Counted from the stretch's first letter, positions 34,994 through 44,241 are shown. The stretch: DNA of 64,000 nucleotides from Flavipsychrobacter stenotrophus (GCF_002954265.1 NZ_PPSL01000001.1:868001-932000); one strand, 5' to 3'. Numbers and translations are program-made. The notes: a model not told the origin generated them from the letters alone.

Positions 34994-35674
34994 ATGACCG
35001 CCAGATATAAGTTACTGATTGCTTTTTCTCTTGTTTGCATTGCCTTCACCGCACCTGCCCAACAATCTATGATGGCAAGTGTAGACTATAACCTGCTGCA
35101 ACGCATGATAGATACTGCCAAAGTAAGGTATCCGAGAATGAAGAAGTATGAGCACAAAATAAGGGAAGCCAAGCTAGGAGTAACAAAAGCTAAATGGGGA
35201 TGGTTTGACGGGCTTACGTTCAGTTATACCTACAATGCCTCTGTTAGCAATGCACCGGTGTCACAGAACCAGTCTTTAACAGGTTATTCTCCAGGAGTGT
35301 TCCTCAATTTTGGTGCTTTACTATCTCGCCCGGCCACTATTAAAATGGCACGTGAGGAGAAAAAAGTGGCGGAGGAAGACAAAGCAGAGTTTACCTTAAA
35401 CATAGAGCAGACAGTAAAAGACAGGTATTTTGCCTATGTTGAAAAATTGGCTATTCTTAACCTGAGGTCTAAATCTGCCAGTGATGCAGACATTTCTCAA
35501 ACGCAGATCAAATACAAATATGAACTGGGTATTGAAACCTTTGATAACTACAGTAAAGTACTTGTATTATATTCCGTATCTTCTCAGAATAAAATTGAAG
35601 CCGAGGCCGCTGTGCTAAGGGCTAAAGCATCGCTTGAAGAAATATTGGGTGCAAAACTGGAAGAATTCAACTAG
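34994..35674 (+). CDS. Half-length TolC-family outer-membrane protein
   Basis: 226 residues with a signal peptide (MTARYKLLIAFSLVCIAFTAPAQ). The mature part follows the TolC structural repeat once: helix (NLLQRMIDTAKVRYPRMKKY), beta-strand pair (GLTFSYTYNASVSNAPVS), then two long helices (TIKMAREEKKVAEEDKAEF, then KASLEEILG). Classic TolC protomers have two such repeats in ~450 residues and form a 12-strand trimer. A single-repeat protein would need a hexamer. The reading frame ends cleanly 5 bases before the next gene, so it does not look truncated. It probably serves as the outer-membrane conduit of this locus. Confidence 0.75.
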   Translation: MTARYKLLIAFSLVCIAFTAPAQQSMMASVDYNLLQRMIDTAKVRYPRMKKYEHKIREAKLGVTKAKWGWFDGLTFSYTYNASVSNAPVSQNQSLTGYSPGVFLNFGALLSRPATIKMAREEKKVAEEDKAEFTLNIEQTVKDRYFAYVEKLAILNLRSKSASDADISQTQIKYKYELGIETFDNYSKVLVLYSVSSQNKIEAEAAVLRAKASLEEILGAKLEEFN

Positions 35675-35679
35675 ACTTA

Positions 35680-37878
35680 ATGGAAGGAAAGAGATTCTTA
35701 AATATATTAAAGAAACAGAAGTACACTTTAATGGCCATACCGGTATTGGTAATGGTCATTGCGTTTATACTTACCCGTAAGTTGCCTAATGTATATTCAT
35801 CTAAAGGCAGCCTGGCAGCCGGTATTGTAAAAGCCTCTGCGCAAATGTCTATATTGGACGCCAACCCCTTGCAGGAGTCGAAAGTGAGCCAGGAGTTTGG
35901 TAACATGATACAACTCATGCAGATGAAGAAAGTGTATGACCAGGTGTCTTACAAGCTAATTCTTCATGATCTTGAAGGCGAAGACCCATTCAGGAAAGCC
36001 AGCAAGCTGATGGGCGAATTGAATGAGAATGCCCGTAAACATGCTATAACAGTATACAAAGACCTATATAATAAAAGACAACCATTGTCGCTTTGGGATC
36101 AGGACCAGAAAGGGCTGAACGACCTTATCATATCTATGGGATATGATTACGAGTCACTGTCTAAGAAAATGCGTGTCTACCGAATAGACAATAGTGACTT
36201 TATAACTGCTGAGTTTGAATCGGAGTCACCTATATTATCTGCTTTTGCAGTTAATACATTGTTTTCGGAGTTTATTGCCTACCACACATCCATTAATCAC
36301 GAAAGTGAAGAAAGGACCATTAAATTCTTAGGAGATCTATTAAATGAAAAGCGAAATGCCCTCGACACAAGTATGGGCTCTTTGAAACGATTTAAGATAG
36401 ATAACCGACTGCTGAATCTTACTGATCAGGGTAAGAGCTTGTATGCGCAGATCACAGAGTTTGAGAATAAAATACAGGAAGTACAAAAGACCATAGACGC
36501 TAATACGGGCGCGCTGGAAAACCTGAATGAAAAATTCACATCGGAAGAACAGCGTAATATAGACAAGGTATTGTCTTCTATGAATCAATCGGTTATAAGC
36601 CTTACTGAGCAGATAAATATAGCACAGGATGAATATACTAAGAGTGGGTTTGAAAGCAGATATCTGAAGAAGATAGACTCATTGGTCAATGCCAAAAAAC
36701 TGGTTCTTACCCAAGCCAGCAACAGGTATACTGCCAATCCGAATGCTACCAAAGACAATCTTGTATCTCAGCGTATAAGCCTGGAAGTAAACAGAGATAT
36801 GGCTCAGAGCGGAATAAAGTCTTTACAAAAAGAGCTTAGGAGATTGAACAACCGCTTTGATACTTTAGTACCGAAAGAGGCAACAATTAATACTTACGAA
36901 GGCAACATAAGTGTGGCAAGCCAGGAGTATGTGGAGATACAGAAAAAGTATAACCAGGCCACAATGGCTTTTAACTCAAGCGCGCAAATAAAGCAAATAG
37001 AGATGGCCATGCCAGGCAATAAGCAGCCATCGAAAAAAATGCTGCTTGTTTTAGTGAGTGGCATTGGCAGCCTTGTGGTTTGTTTGTCAGTTATATTCAT
37101 GTTGTTCTACCTCGACAATTCGCTTAAATATGTAGATGAACTGTCTAACAAAACAAACCTTCCGGTATTAGGTACACTCCCCTACATTGTTCATTCTTCG
37201 CTACTAAATCTTAATGAGCTCTGGGCGCCTGACAACAACAGTCCGATAGATCAGGAATTCCGTAACCAGCTACGATCTGTGCGATTTGAAACAGAGAATT
37301 GCATGGAAGGTAACCACATGCTTACTGTCACCAGTCTGGCAGAAGGGGAAGGCAAAACATTTCTGTCTATGTGTCTGGCAAGCGCCTATACAATGGTCAA
37401 TAAGAAAGTGTTGCTTATTGACGGCAACTTTACCAATAACACTATCTCTACTCTTACAGATCCGGCTTACTATATAGAAGACTTTCTTACCGGCCGCACC
37501 AATATTCCATATCCGGGAGAAGAAACGGACATAACTATTATTGGAAACAAGGGGCAAGACATATCTCTGTTTGAGATTAATACTGAAGCGGTCATAAGAC
37601 AGAAGATACAGCAGTTGAAAGATGCATTTGACATTATAATTGTTGAGTCTTCTTCTCTCAATACCATGAATCAGGCTAAGGAATGGATAACGGTAACCGA
37701 TAAAGTAATAGCATCTTTTGAGGCCAATAAGATAATAAGCGGAGAGAAGAAGATATTTGTTGGCTATCTTAAGTCGCTGAATAACAAGTATATAGGGTGG
37801 GTTATGAACAGACTGACAGAAGATGAAGATGCCCCCAAACCTAAGAGACGTTTCTTCCGTAAAAAGGCTGATCAATGA
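35680..37878 (+). CDS. Wzz/GumC-type polysaccharide co-polymerase fused to BY-kinase-like domain
   Basis: 732 residues. TM1 (~14-32) and TM2 (~455-475) bracket a large periplasmic coiled-coil region. The cytoplasmic C-terminal part (~535-715) resembles a bacterial tyrosine kinase: Walker A AEGEGKT (554-560), Walker A'-like VLLIDGNFTNN, and Walker B-like DIIIVESSS. Two features are unusual: the motif usually ending D-A-D reads D-G-N and the usual terminal tyrosine cluster is absent (ends KPKRRFFRKKADQ). The kinase activity may therefore be lost or altered. These proteins control polymer length and export in Wzy-dependent exopolysaccharide assembly. ATGA overlap couples it to the GT2. Confidence 0.85.
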   Translation: MEGKRFLNILKKQKYTLMAIPVLVMVIAFILTRKLPNVYSSKGSLAAGIVKASAQMSILDANPLQESKVSQEFGNMIQLMQMKKVYDQVSYKLILHDLEGEDPFRKASKLMGELNENARKHAITVYKDLYNKRQPLSLWDQDQKGLNDLIISMGYDYESLSKKMRVYRIDNSDFITAEFESESPILSAFAVNTLFSEFIAYHTSINHESEERTIKFLGDLLNEKRNALDTSMGSLKRFKIDNRLLNLTDQGKSLYAQITEFENKIQEVQKTIDANTGALENLNEKFTSEEQRNIDKVLSSMNQSVISLTEQINIAQDEYTKSGFESRYLKKIDSLVNAKKLVLTQASNRYTANPNATKDNLVSQRISLEVNRDMAQSGIKSLQKELRRLNNRFDTLVPKEATINTYEGNISVASQEYVEIQKKYNQATMAFNSSAQIKQIEMAMPGNKQPSKKMLLVLVSGIGSLVVCLSVIFMLFYLDNSLKYVDELSNKTNLPVLGTLPYIVHSSLLNLNELWAPDNNSPIDQEFRNQLRSVRFETENCMEGNHMLTVTSLAEGEGKTFLSMCLASAYTMVNKKVLLIDGNFTNNTISTLTDPAYYIEDFLTGRTNIPYPGEETDITIIGNKGQDISLFEINTEAVIRQKIQQLKDAFDIIIVESSSLNTMNQAKEWITVTDKVIASFEANKIISGEKKIFVGYLKSLNNKYIGWVMNRLTEDEDAPKPKRRFFRKKADQ

Positions 37879-39074
37879 ACCACACAATACTAATGAACGT
37901 ATGGATAGTACTACAGGTACTTATCGGCTACAATCTTGTATTGCCGTTGGTTTTGTATGTGCTGCACCTGATCTCCGGTCAATACAAGTTTAAGAATAAA
38001 GCTGTTAGCAAAGAAGAAGCTGACTATGCGATTATCGTAACTGCCTATGAACAGACCTACATGCTAAAAGCTGTTACTGATTCTATAGTTAAGCTTAAGT
38101 ATGACAACTACCTTGTTTATATCGTTGCTGATAAGTGCGACATAACCAACCTGAAATTTGATGATAAACGCATTATCGTTCTAAGGCCGGAAGAAACACT
38201 GGGCAGTAATACCCGATCGCATTTCTACGCTATTAACCGCTTTCAACGCAACCACGAAAGGTTAACAATTATTGATAGCGATAACCTTGTAGATCCACAA
38301 TACCTTACAGAACTGAACAAGCTATTTGATGAGGGCTTCATAGCAGTGCAAGGTTTGCGCAAGGCTAAGAACATGGATACAACCGTAGCCTGCCTGGATG
38401 CCGCACGCGACATGTACTATCACTTCTACGATGGAGAGGCCCTTTTCGACCTGGGGTCTTCGGCAACACTTGCGGGATCGGGAATGGCATTTACAACTGA
38501 ATTGTACAAAGAATGTTTGGAAAAGCTGGACATAACGGGTGCAGGATTTGATAAGGTATTGCAAAATGAAATTGTGGGTCGTGGATATAGGATAGCCTTT
38601 ACTAATAAGGCAGTGGTCTATGATGAGAAGACATCTAACTCAGACCAACTGGTAAAGCAACGCGCCCGCTGGATCAATACATGGTTCAGGTATTTCAAAT
38701 TTGGCTTCTCTATAATGGGGAGTGGCATAGTGAAATTTAGCTGGAACAGAATTTTATTTGGCATCATATTGCTAAGGCCGCCATTGTTTATCTTTCTGCT
38801 GTTATCATTGATGTTTGCAGCTGCAAACATTTTCATCAGTATGACTGCTGTAGTAATATGGGCAGGGGCGTTCCTTTGTTTTGTGGTTGGGTTCTTACTG
38901 GCACTTGTCCATTCTAAACCCGACCCTAAAGTGTGGGCATCATTGGTAGGCATTCCCAAATTCATCTTTTACCAGGTACTTTCTTTAATGAAAATACGGA
39001 AGGCCAATAAAATATCGGTTGCCACTACACACTATCATGCGCAGGATATTGATGAAGTAAAAAAAGAATCATGA
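37875..39074 (+). CDS. Processive family 2 glycosyltransferase, membrane-bound
   Basis: 399 residues. An N-terminal membrane helix (WIVLQVLIGYNLVLPLVLYV) is followed by the GT-A domain with AIIVTAYEQ, DSDN (LTIIDSDNLVDPQYL) and the QRARW motif (QxxRW), which marks processive polysaccharide synthases. Several C-terminal membrane helices follow (ILFGIILLRPPLFIFLLLSLM...). It overlaps the upstream gene by ATGA. The likely product is a repeating-unit sugar polymer or its backbone; the sugar is unknown. Confidence 0.9.
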   Translation: MNHTILMNVWIVLQVLIGYNLVLPLVLYVLHLISGQYKFKNKAVSKEEADYAIIVTAYEQTYMLKAVTDSIVKLKYDNYLVYIVADKCDITNLKFDDKRIIVLRPEETLGSNTRSHFYAINRFQRNHERLTIIDSDNLVDPQYLTELNKLFDEGFIAVQGLRKAKNMDTTVACLDAARDMYYHFYDGEALFDLGSSATLAGSGMAFTTELYKECLEKLDITGAGFDKVLQNEIVGRGYRIAFTNKAVVYDEKTSNSDQLVKQRARWINTWFRYFKFGFSIMGSGIVKFSWNRILFGIILLRPPLFIFLLLSLMFAAANIFISMTAVVIWAGAFLCFVVGFLLALVHSKPDPKVWASLVGIPKFIFYQVLSLMKIRKANKISVATTHYHAQDIDEVKKES

Positions 39075-39211
39075 GAAGAGATCCTGAAGATAAATATGCG
39101 GATGCCGTGGCTTACCGAAAGGAAATGACCATTAAGATAACACGCTTCCTTGCAATAGTAATGGCCTTTCTGAGCACCTTCTTTTTCTTTATCAAGTTGC
39201 TGTTTCTTTGA
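39071..39211 (+). CDS. Small single-pass membrane protein in the exopolysaccharide operon
   Basis: 46 residues (MRRDPEDKYADAVAYRKEMT, then a hydrophobic segment FLAIVMAFLSTFFFFIKLLFL). It is shorter than most gene-finder limits. ATG at 39071 overlaps the stop of the GT2 (ATGA), and its stop TGA overlaps the ATG at 39211 of the next gene (TGATG). Coupling on both sides is strong evidence that it is translated. It may be a small accessory subunit of the synthase complex; no homologue is recalled. Confidence 0.75.
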   Translation: MRRDPEDKYADAVAYRKEMTIKITRFLAIVMAFLSTFFFFIKLLFL

Positions 39212-40710
39212 TGAATAAAGAGCTGATCATACCACTGACCTCTAAAAAGGAGACACTGCGCGAATTAATCCGCAGGCTATTCCTTGTGGAGAAACTGAAC
39301 AATAAGTTTGGGTTTGGGCTGCTGCTACTTTTTTGCATGCTCATAGCTGCCGTTATATCTCTTATAGGGGTAAAGGAAGGCATGATGATCATCATTGGTA
39401 TGATAGCCATACCAATAGTATACGGCATCGTTGCATACCCTAAATTTGGTATTTTCGTATACCTGAGTATGGCATACCTGCTTATGTGGTTCATAAAGAT
39501 AGGTGTTAACTTTCCGTTGGGTACCGTTATGGACGGAATGGAGGCCTTGTTCATTCTAAGTCTGTTTATCAAACAAAAGAGAGATAAGGATTGGAGCATG
39601 TTCAAGGGGCCGGTGAGTACGGTCATTCTTATATGGATAGGGTACAATTTTTTTCAGATAGCCAACCCTACAGCAGAGTCGAGACTGGCATGGGTGTATA
39701 CGGTAAGGACAGTAGCTGTGGTGATGATCATGTACTTTATTTTCCTATACTACATTACAACAAAATTAATTATCAAATTAATCTTCAGGCTGTGGATATG
39801 CCTGGCTCTTTTTGGCGCACTATATGGGTTAAAGCAAGAATATATTGGTTTTTTCCCTTTTGAAGATGCTTATTTACACTCTGACCCTGGCATTGAATTG
39901 CTCTTATTTATAGGCGGGGTATGGCGTAAATTTTCTATATTCTCAGATCCTGTTGCCTTTTCTTACAATATGGTAACGGCAAGCCTGGTATGCATCGGGT
40001 TAATGACGGGACCGGTATCACGAGCCAAGCGTATCATACTGGGCTGCCTTGTAGTAATTTTTTTAATGGCCATGTTGTCTTCCGGCACACGAGGCGCTTA
40101 CGTGTTGCTACCAGCAGGGGTAATATTATTATGTGTGCTAAAGTATAATAAAAAAGTATTGCTGGCATTGATCATTGGCGCTGTTATGGCCACGGGCATT
40201 ATATTCGTACCCACCAGCAATAATACGTTATACCGTTTTCAAACCGCCTTTAAACCTAATGACGACCCCTCTTTTAACCTCAGAAAGATGAACCAAAAGA
40301 GGATTCAGCCCTATATATTGTCACATCCGCTTGGCGGCGGATTAGGTGCCACGGGCGAATGGGGTAAACGTTTCGCGCCATATTCCTATCTGGCAAATTT
40401 CCCACCCGATAGTGGTTATGTAAGAATTGCGGTAGAGCTTGGGTGGATAGGGCTGTTTCTTTTCTGCCTGTTGGTTTTTACCGTACTAAAAACAGGCATC
40501 AACAGTTATTTTATTATTAAGGACCCCAAGCTGCGTTCTTATTGCCTGGCAGCGGTGCTTGTGGTTTTTGCACTAAATGTTGGTAACTATCCACAAGAGG
40601 CAATAGTACAATACCCTTCCAATGTTTACTTTTATCTCGTTATTGCTATAATAGGAGTAACACTACGCCTTGATAAACAACAAAATAAACTCCTTGATGC
40701 CGGTAAATGA
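39211..40710 (+). CDS. O-antigen ligase/polymerase family protein (Wzy_C)
   Basis: 499 residues from the ATG at 39211; a TTG three bases earlier is less likely because the ATG overlaps the preceding stop. About eleven or twelve membrane helices are interrupted by a large loop with the Wzy_C-type segment (SHPLGGGLGATGEWGKRFAPYSYLANFPPDSGYVR). Such proteins polymerise or ligate polysaccharide repeats at the periplasmic face. Its place between a processive GT2 and a GT1 makes it the likely polymerase of the locus. Confidence 0.88.
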   Translation: MNKELIIPLTSKKETLRELIRRLFLVEKLNNKFGFGLLLLFCMLIAAVISLIGVKEGMMIIIGMIAIPIVYGIVAYPKFGIFVYLSMAYLLMWFIKIGVNFPLGTVMDGMEALFILSLFIKQKRDKDWSMFKGPVSTVILIWIGYNFFQIANPTAESRLAWVYTVRTVAVVMIMYFIFLYYITTKLIIKLIFRLWICLALFGALYGLKQEYIGFFPFEDAYLHSDPGIELLLFIGGVWRKFSIFSDPVAFSYNMVTASLVCIGLMTGPVSRAKRIILGCLVVIFLMAMLSSGTRGAYVLLPAGVILLCVLKYNKKVLLALIIGAVMATGIIFVPTSNNTLYRFQTAFKPNDDPSFNLRKMNQKRIQPYILSHPLGGGLGATGEWGKRFAPYSYLANFPPDSGYVRIAVELGWIGLFLFCLLVFTVLKTGINSYFIIKDPKLRSYCLAAVLVVFALNVGNYPQEAIVQYPSNVYFYLVIAIIGVTLRLDKQQNKLLDAGK

Positions 40711-41911
40711 CACTCTACATAACAGAGATATTGTAGTGGTTGGACAGCAACCCTGGGATACCGGCATTGGCAGCAACTGTAAGAACATTGCACTTGAGTT
40801 CAGTAAACATAACCGCGTGCTATATGTAAACAGCACGCTGGACAGGATAACCCTACTTAAACATAGAGATGACCCTAAGGTGCAGAAACGCCTGGTAGTG
40901 ATAAGAGGTAAGGAAAAAGGCATTGTGTCTATACAAGATAACTTGTGGAATCTTTACCCTGATGAGCTAACAGAATCCATCAACTGGATAAAGAGCAGGC
41001 CGATTTTTAATGCGCTTAACAAGGTAAATAATAAGAAATTCGCACGATCTATACAAAAAGCTATACATGAACTGGGCTTCAAGAACATCATTTTGTTTAA
41101 TGACAATGATATATTTCGGTCGTTTTATCTGAAAGAACTGCTGAAACCATCTGTAAGTATTTACTACAGCCGCGACTATATGCTGGCCGTAGACTACTGG
41201 AAATTTCATGGGGAAAAGCTGGAACCTGAGCTGATAGGTAAAAGTGACCTCTGCGTAGCCAATTCTACCTACCTGGCCAATTATTGCCGTAAGTACAATC
41301 CAAAGTCGTACTATGTAGGACAGGGGTGTGACCTGGAGATGTTCAGCCACCCCAAGGATAAGAATATACCTGCCGATATGGCTGCGCTACCCCACCCTGT
41401 AATTGGCTATGTGGGCGCCCTGCAGAGCATAAGGCTGGATATTGCCCTATTGGAATACATTGCCAAACAACAGCCTGAATGGAACATAGTGCTGGTAGGA
41501 CCAGAGGATGATGAGTTTAGAGCCAGTAACCTGCATAACATACCTAATGTACACTTCCTGGGGGGGAAAGACCCATCGGTGTTGCCTGCCTATATCAATG
41601 CATTTGACGTGTGTTTGAATCCGCAAATCGTGAATCAGGTTACCATTGGTAACTATCCACGTAAGATAGACGAGTATCTGGCGATGGGTAAACCCACGGT
41701 TGCTACTGCCACAGAAGCTATGAGCATATTTGCAGAGCATACCTACCTGGCCAGCAACAAGGAAGAATATGTAACACTTATAGCTAAGGCCCTTGCAGAA
41801 GACTCAATGCCCTTACAAAATGCCCGTCGCGAATTTGCTTCTACTCATACATGGGAGAATAACGTAAAGGAAATCTATAAGGCAGTGAATGAGATTTTGC
41901 TGCCTGCATGA
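40697..41911 (+). CDS. Family 1-type glycosyltransferase of the exopolysaccharide locus
   Basis: About 404 residues from the ATG at 40697; TTG at 40670 is an alternative, but the ATG gives a 14-base overlap with the ligase gene and a normal N terminus (MPVNDTLHNRDIVVVGQQPW). C-terminal donor-binding motifs are GYVGALQSIRLDIALLEYIA, NIVLVGPEDDEF and LGGKDPSVLPAYINAFDVC, and PRKIDEYLAMGKPTVATATEA as the GT-B E-x7-E-like region. No membrane segment. It likely builds or extends the oligosaccharide at the cytoplasmic face. Confidence 0.88.
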   Translation: MPVNDTLHNRDIVVVGQQPWDTGIGSNCKNIALEFSKHNRVLYVNSTLDRITLLKHRDDPKVQKRLVVIRGKEKGIVSIQDNLWNLYPDELTESINWIKSRPIFNALNKVNNKKFARSIQKAIHELGFKNIILFNDNDIFRSFYLKELLKPSVSIYYSRDYMLAVDYWKFHGEKLEPELIGKSDLCVANSTYLANYCRKYNPKSYYVGQGCDLEMFSHPKDKNIPADMAALPHPVIGYVGALQSIRLDIALLEYIAKQQPEWNIVLVGPEDDEFRASNLHNIPNVHFLGGKDPSVLPAYINAFDVCLNPQIVNQVTIGNYPRKIDEYLAMGKPTVATATEAMSIFAEHTYLASNKEEYVTLIAKALAEDSMPLQNARREFASTHTWENNVKEIYKAVNEILLPA

Positions 41912-42075
41912 TAAAAGTGGCAGTTGCCATGTCGCTAAATATATCTACAGGTTTGTTAGGTAACCCCTGCATTTGATTACTGCCTTTTGGAGTTAGTCTG
42001 AAAGAAAACGGGCCTGAAGGTCGTTGATCATAAGCCCAACACTGCAAGAAAAGGTTTTGAATATACCCAATCAAC
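41912..42075. other. Intergenic region after the exopolysaccharide operon
   Basis: About 160 bases between convergent genes; no terminator with a clear T run and no coding sequence was recognised. Confidence 0.4.
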
Positions 42076-42561
42076 TCACACGGTCAAATTACTTTGCTTA
42101 ATAACATCCATTACAAATGTGCTTTTGGTCTGGCCAATATTGGGCACTTCACTTAGTTCGTTGACAAAAAACTTATAAAAGCTCTCCATAGACGAGGAAA
42201 TGATCTTGAGCATAAAATCAAAATCCCCCGATATGTTGTAGCATTCCACCACCTCTTTAAGTTGGGTTACGCCGGTAATAAATGCCTGAGCAGCACTTTT
42301 ATTATGATCTTTTAGCGATACATGGCAGATGACCATAACACCCTTCCCTAATTTCCTATTATCCACCAAAGCACCATATTGAACTATTACGCCCTCCTGC
42401 TCCATGCGCTTTATTCGATCATGGGTAGGTGTGGGGCTAAGGTGTACCCTGGCTGCAATTTCCCTCACAGTCAGCTTAGCGTTTTGTTGCAGCAGCGACA
42501 GTATTTCAAGGTCTTTATTATCTATCCCTGTAAATGGACGTTCGTTTTGTTCTGTTATCAT
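42076..42561 (-). CDS. Lrp/AsnC family transcriptional regulator
   Basis: 161 residues. The N-terminal helix-turn-helix (LTVREIAARVHLSPTPTHDRIKRMEQEG) is followed by an RAM/ligand-binding domain (VMVICHVSLKDHNKS...KEVVECYNISGDFDFMLKII). It resembles the Lrp group that responds to amino acids. It is transcribed divergently from an MFS exporter at 42697, which is a typical arrangement for a local regulator; the regulator may also control itself. Confidence 0.93.
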   Translation of the reverse strand: MITEQNERPFTGIDNKDLEILSLLQQNAKLTVREIAARVHLSPTPTHDRIKRMEQEGVIVQYGALVDNRKLGKGVMVICHVSLKDHNKSAAQAFITGVTQLKEVVECYNISGDFDFMLKIISSSMESFYKFFVNELSEVPNIGQTKSTFVMDVIKQSNLTV

Positions 42562-42655
42562 GTTACTATTCCACTTTTTTTGCGCACTTGTTCTTTGATC
42601 AATCCGAAAAAATTGCCTATGTTCTTAAAATAGTCAAAATGGCGCTCATAAAATT

Positions 42656-42672
42656 AGGTAAAAGTACCTTTG
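42656..42672 (+). promoter_or_regulatory. Candidate promoter and operator of the MFS gene
   Basis: TACCTTTG (42665-42672) fits the -7 consensus and lies 24 bases before the ATG at 42697. It overlaps an inverted repeat aggta-aaag-tacct (42656-42669). Overlap of an inverted repeat with the promoter is what a repressor site would look like; the divergent Lrp regulator is the obvious candidate. Confidence 0.45.
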
Positions 42673-42696
42673 AAAGAACAAAGATACAAATCTACA

Positions 42697-44106
42697 ATGC
42701 AGAAAAAGAATATTATCCTTATCATAGGCTCTATGGGCATACTGGTCGAAGCGCTGGATATAGCGATCATCAACCTGGCGCTGCCATCTATACAGCAGGA
42801 ATTTGCCCTCACAGGTGCCGGCGTGCAGTGGCTACAGTCGCTATACATATTGTTTTATGGCGGATTCCTAATTATTGGTGGCAAGTTATCTGATGTGTAC
42901 GGGACTAAGAAGATGTTCCTGCTGGGCAGTGGGTTATTTTTATTCACTTCGCTTGGTGCAGGTTTATCGCCCACATACAGCAGCTTGCTTGTATTCAGGG
43001 CCATACAGGGACTGGCAGCAGCAATGGTGATGCCGGCAGCCTTCTCCCTCATCAGCCATACATTTACAGATCTTAGTGAGCGTGGCAGAGCCATGGGCAT
43101 CTTTAGTTCTTTTGCAGCCATAGGCTCCGGCAGTGGATTATCACTCGGCGGCGTTATAACCAGTTATTGCGGGTGGCAGTGGGTGTTCATTATCAATGTG
43201 CCCATCCTTGCCATAGTAATATTGTTCGGCTATGCACTGCTAGATGTAGATTCGCCATCCCGGACAGGAGAGAGGCCAGACCTGCTTTCCGGTTTCTTCT
43301 TGGTGTCCGGGCTGGTAATGGTGACAATATGTACCCAACTACTGGCGGCACCGGCAGACAACATATGGTATATAGCTTCACTTGTGGTACTTATTGTTCT
43401 ATTTGCAGCCACTTTGAAGACCAGACTTGGCAAGAAAGAAAATCCGTTGATAGATCTCTGCTTGTTCCGCATTCCGTCGCTGGTGGCGGGCAATGTGTCA
43501 TTTCTGCTCCTTGGGGCATTTTTTACAGGCTACCTGTTCATTGTATCTATGGTGCTGCAGTATAACCTGCACATCACCGCAGCAAAGGCCGGCATCATTT
43601 TGGTACCGTTTAGCCTGCTCTCGGTACTAGTTGCACGATTTGTAGCCCCACATATTATGCCACGCATTCCTGTTATCGCCACTGCAATGATCGGAATGGC
43701 ATGCATGTTAACAGGCAGCATTTTCCTGATGGCAGCTATTTACTTTACTCAACTTTCTCTGTTGTTGTGTGGCGCCGCCTCCATAGCCGGATTTGGTATT
43801 ACGCTTTGCTTTACCGGATTTTCTGTAATGTCTATGCAGCAGATACCGGCCATGCACTATGGTGTTGGGTCTAGTCTTACGTCTACCTCCTTTTTCTTTG
43901 GCGGTGGCGTAGGCTTGCCCTTACTAACCATTTTTATAAAAAATGGCACAAATATAGGCGTTGCCCCAATTATAGTACTTGCGGCATTTGCATCAGTTGC
44001 CTTGGTATTCCTGGTCTTATATATGCAGAAAGTAAATGCGCAGAATGAACAAATTACCGGTTCGGCAATTGAAAAAATTGAAAGTGGACTGACGGCAGTT
44101 GTCTAG
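42697..44106 (+). CDS. MFS drug/solute exporter, DHA2 (14-helix) family
   Basis: 469 residues from the ATG at 42697; a TTG at 42670 exists but the family start lies at QKKNIILIIGSMGILVEALD. About fourteen membrane helices are present. The DHA2 signature LDIAIINLALPSIQQEF in helix 1 (motif D1) and the GGKLSDVYGTKKMF motif A between helices 2 and 3 are clear. Members export drugs, dyes or amino-acid-like compounds using the proton gradient. Regulation by the divergent Lrp-type protein is likely. Confidence 0.92.
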   Translation: MQKKNIILIIGSMGILVEALDIAIINLALPSIQQEFALTGAGVQWLQSLYILFYGGFLIIGGKLSDVYGTKKMFLLGSGLFLFTSLGAGLSPTYSSLLVFRAIQGLAAAMVMPAAFSLISHTFTDLSERGRAMGIFSSFAAIGSGSGLSLGGVITSYCGWQWVFIINVPILAIVILFGYALLDVDSPSRTGERPDLLSGFFLVSGLVMVTICTQLLAAPADNIWYIASLVVLIVLFAATLKTRLGKKENPLIDLCLFRIPSLVAGNVSFLLLGAFFTGYLFIVSMVLQYNLHITAAKAGIILVPFSLLSVLVARFVAPHIMPRIPVIATAMIGMACMLTGSIFLMAAIYFTQLSLLLCGAASIAGFGITLCFTGFSVMSMQQIPAMHYGVGSSLTSTSFFFGGGVGLPLLTIFIKNGTNIGVAPIIVLAAFASVALVFLVLYMQKVNAQNEQITGSAIEKIESGLTAVV

Positions 44107-44241
44107 ATAAACCTCCTTTATAGTGAATATTTCATGAACATGTAGGTGCTTTTCGGGTGGAAAATGATACTGCCTTCTCCAGAAACATACCGGAGAGCTA
44201 TCATTCGAAGGGATAAATAGATAACAGCTAACTCTATATGG

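Noticed and set aside
37270-37887. 205-codon minus-strand frame inside the Wzz gene
   Set aside because: It is antisense to the kinase-like domain, with cysteine- and tyrosine-rich composition typical of shadow frames.
39192-39647. 151-codon minus-strand frame
   Set aside because: Antisense to the start of the ligase-like gene; no start context and no family features.
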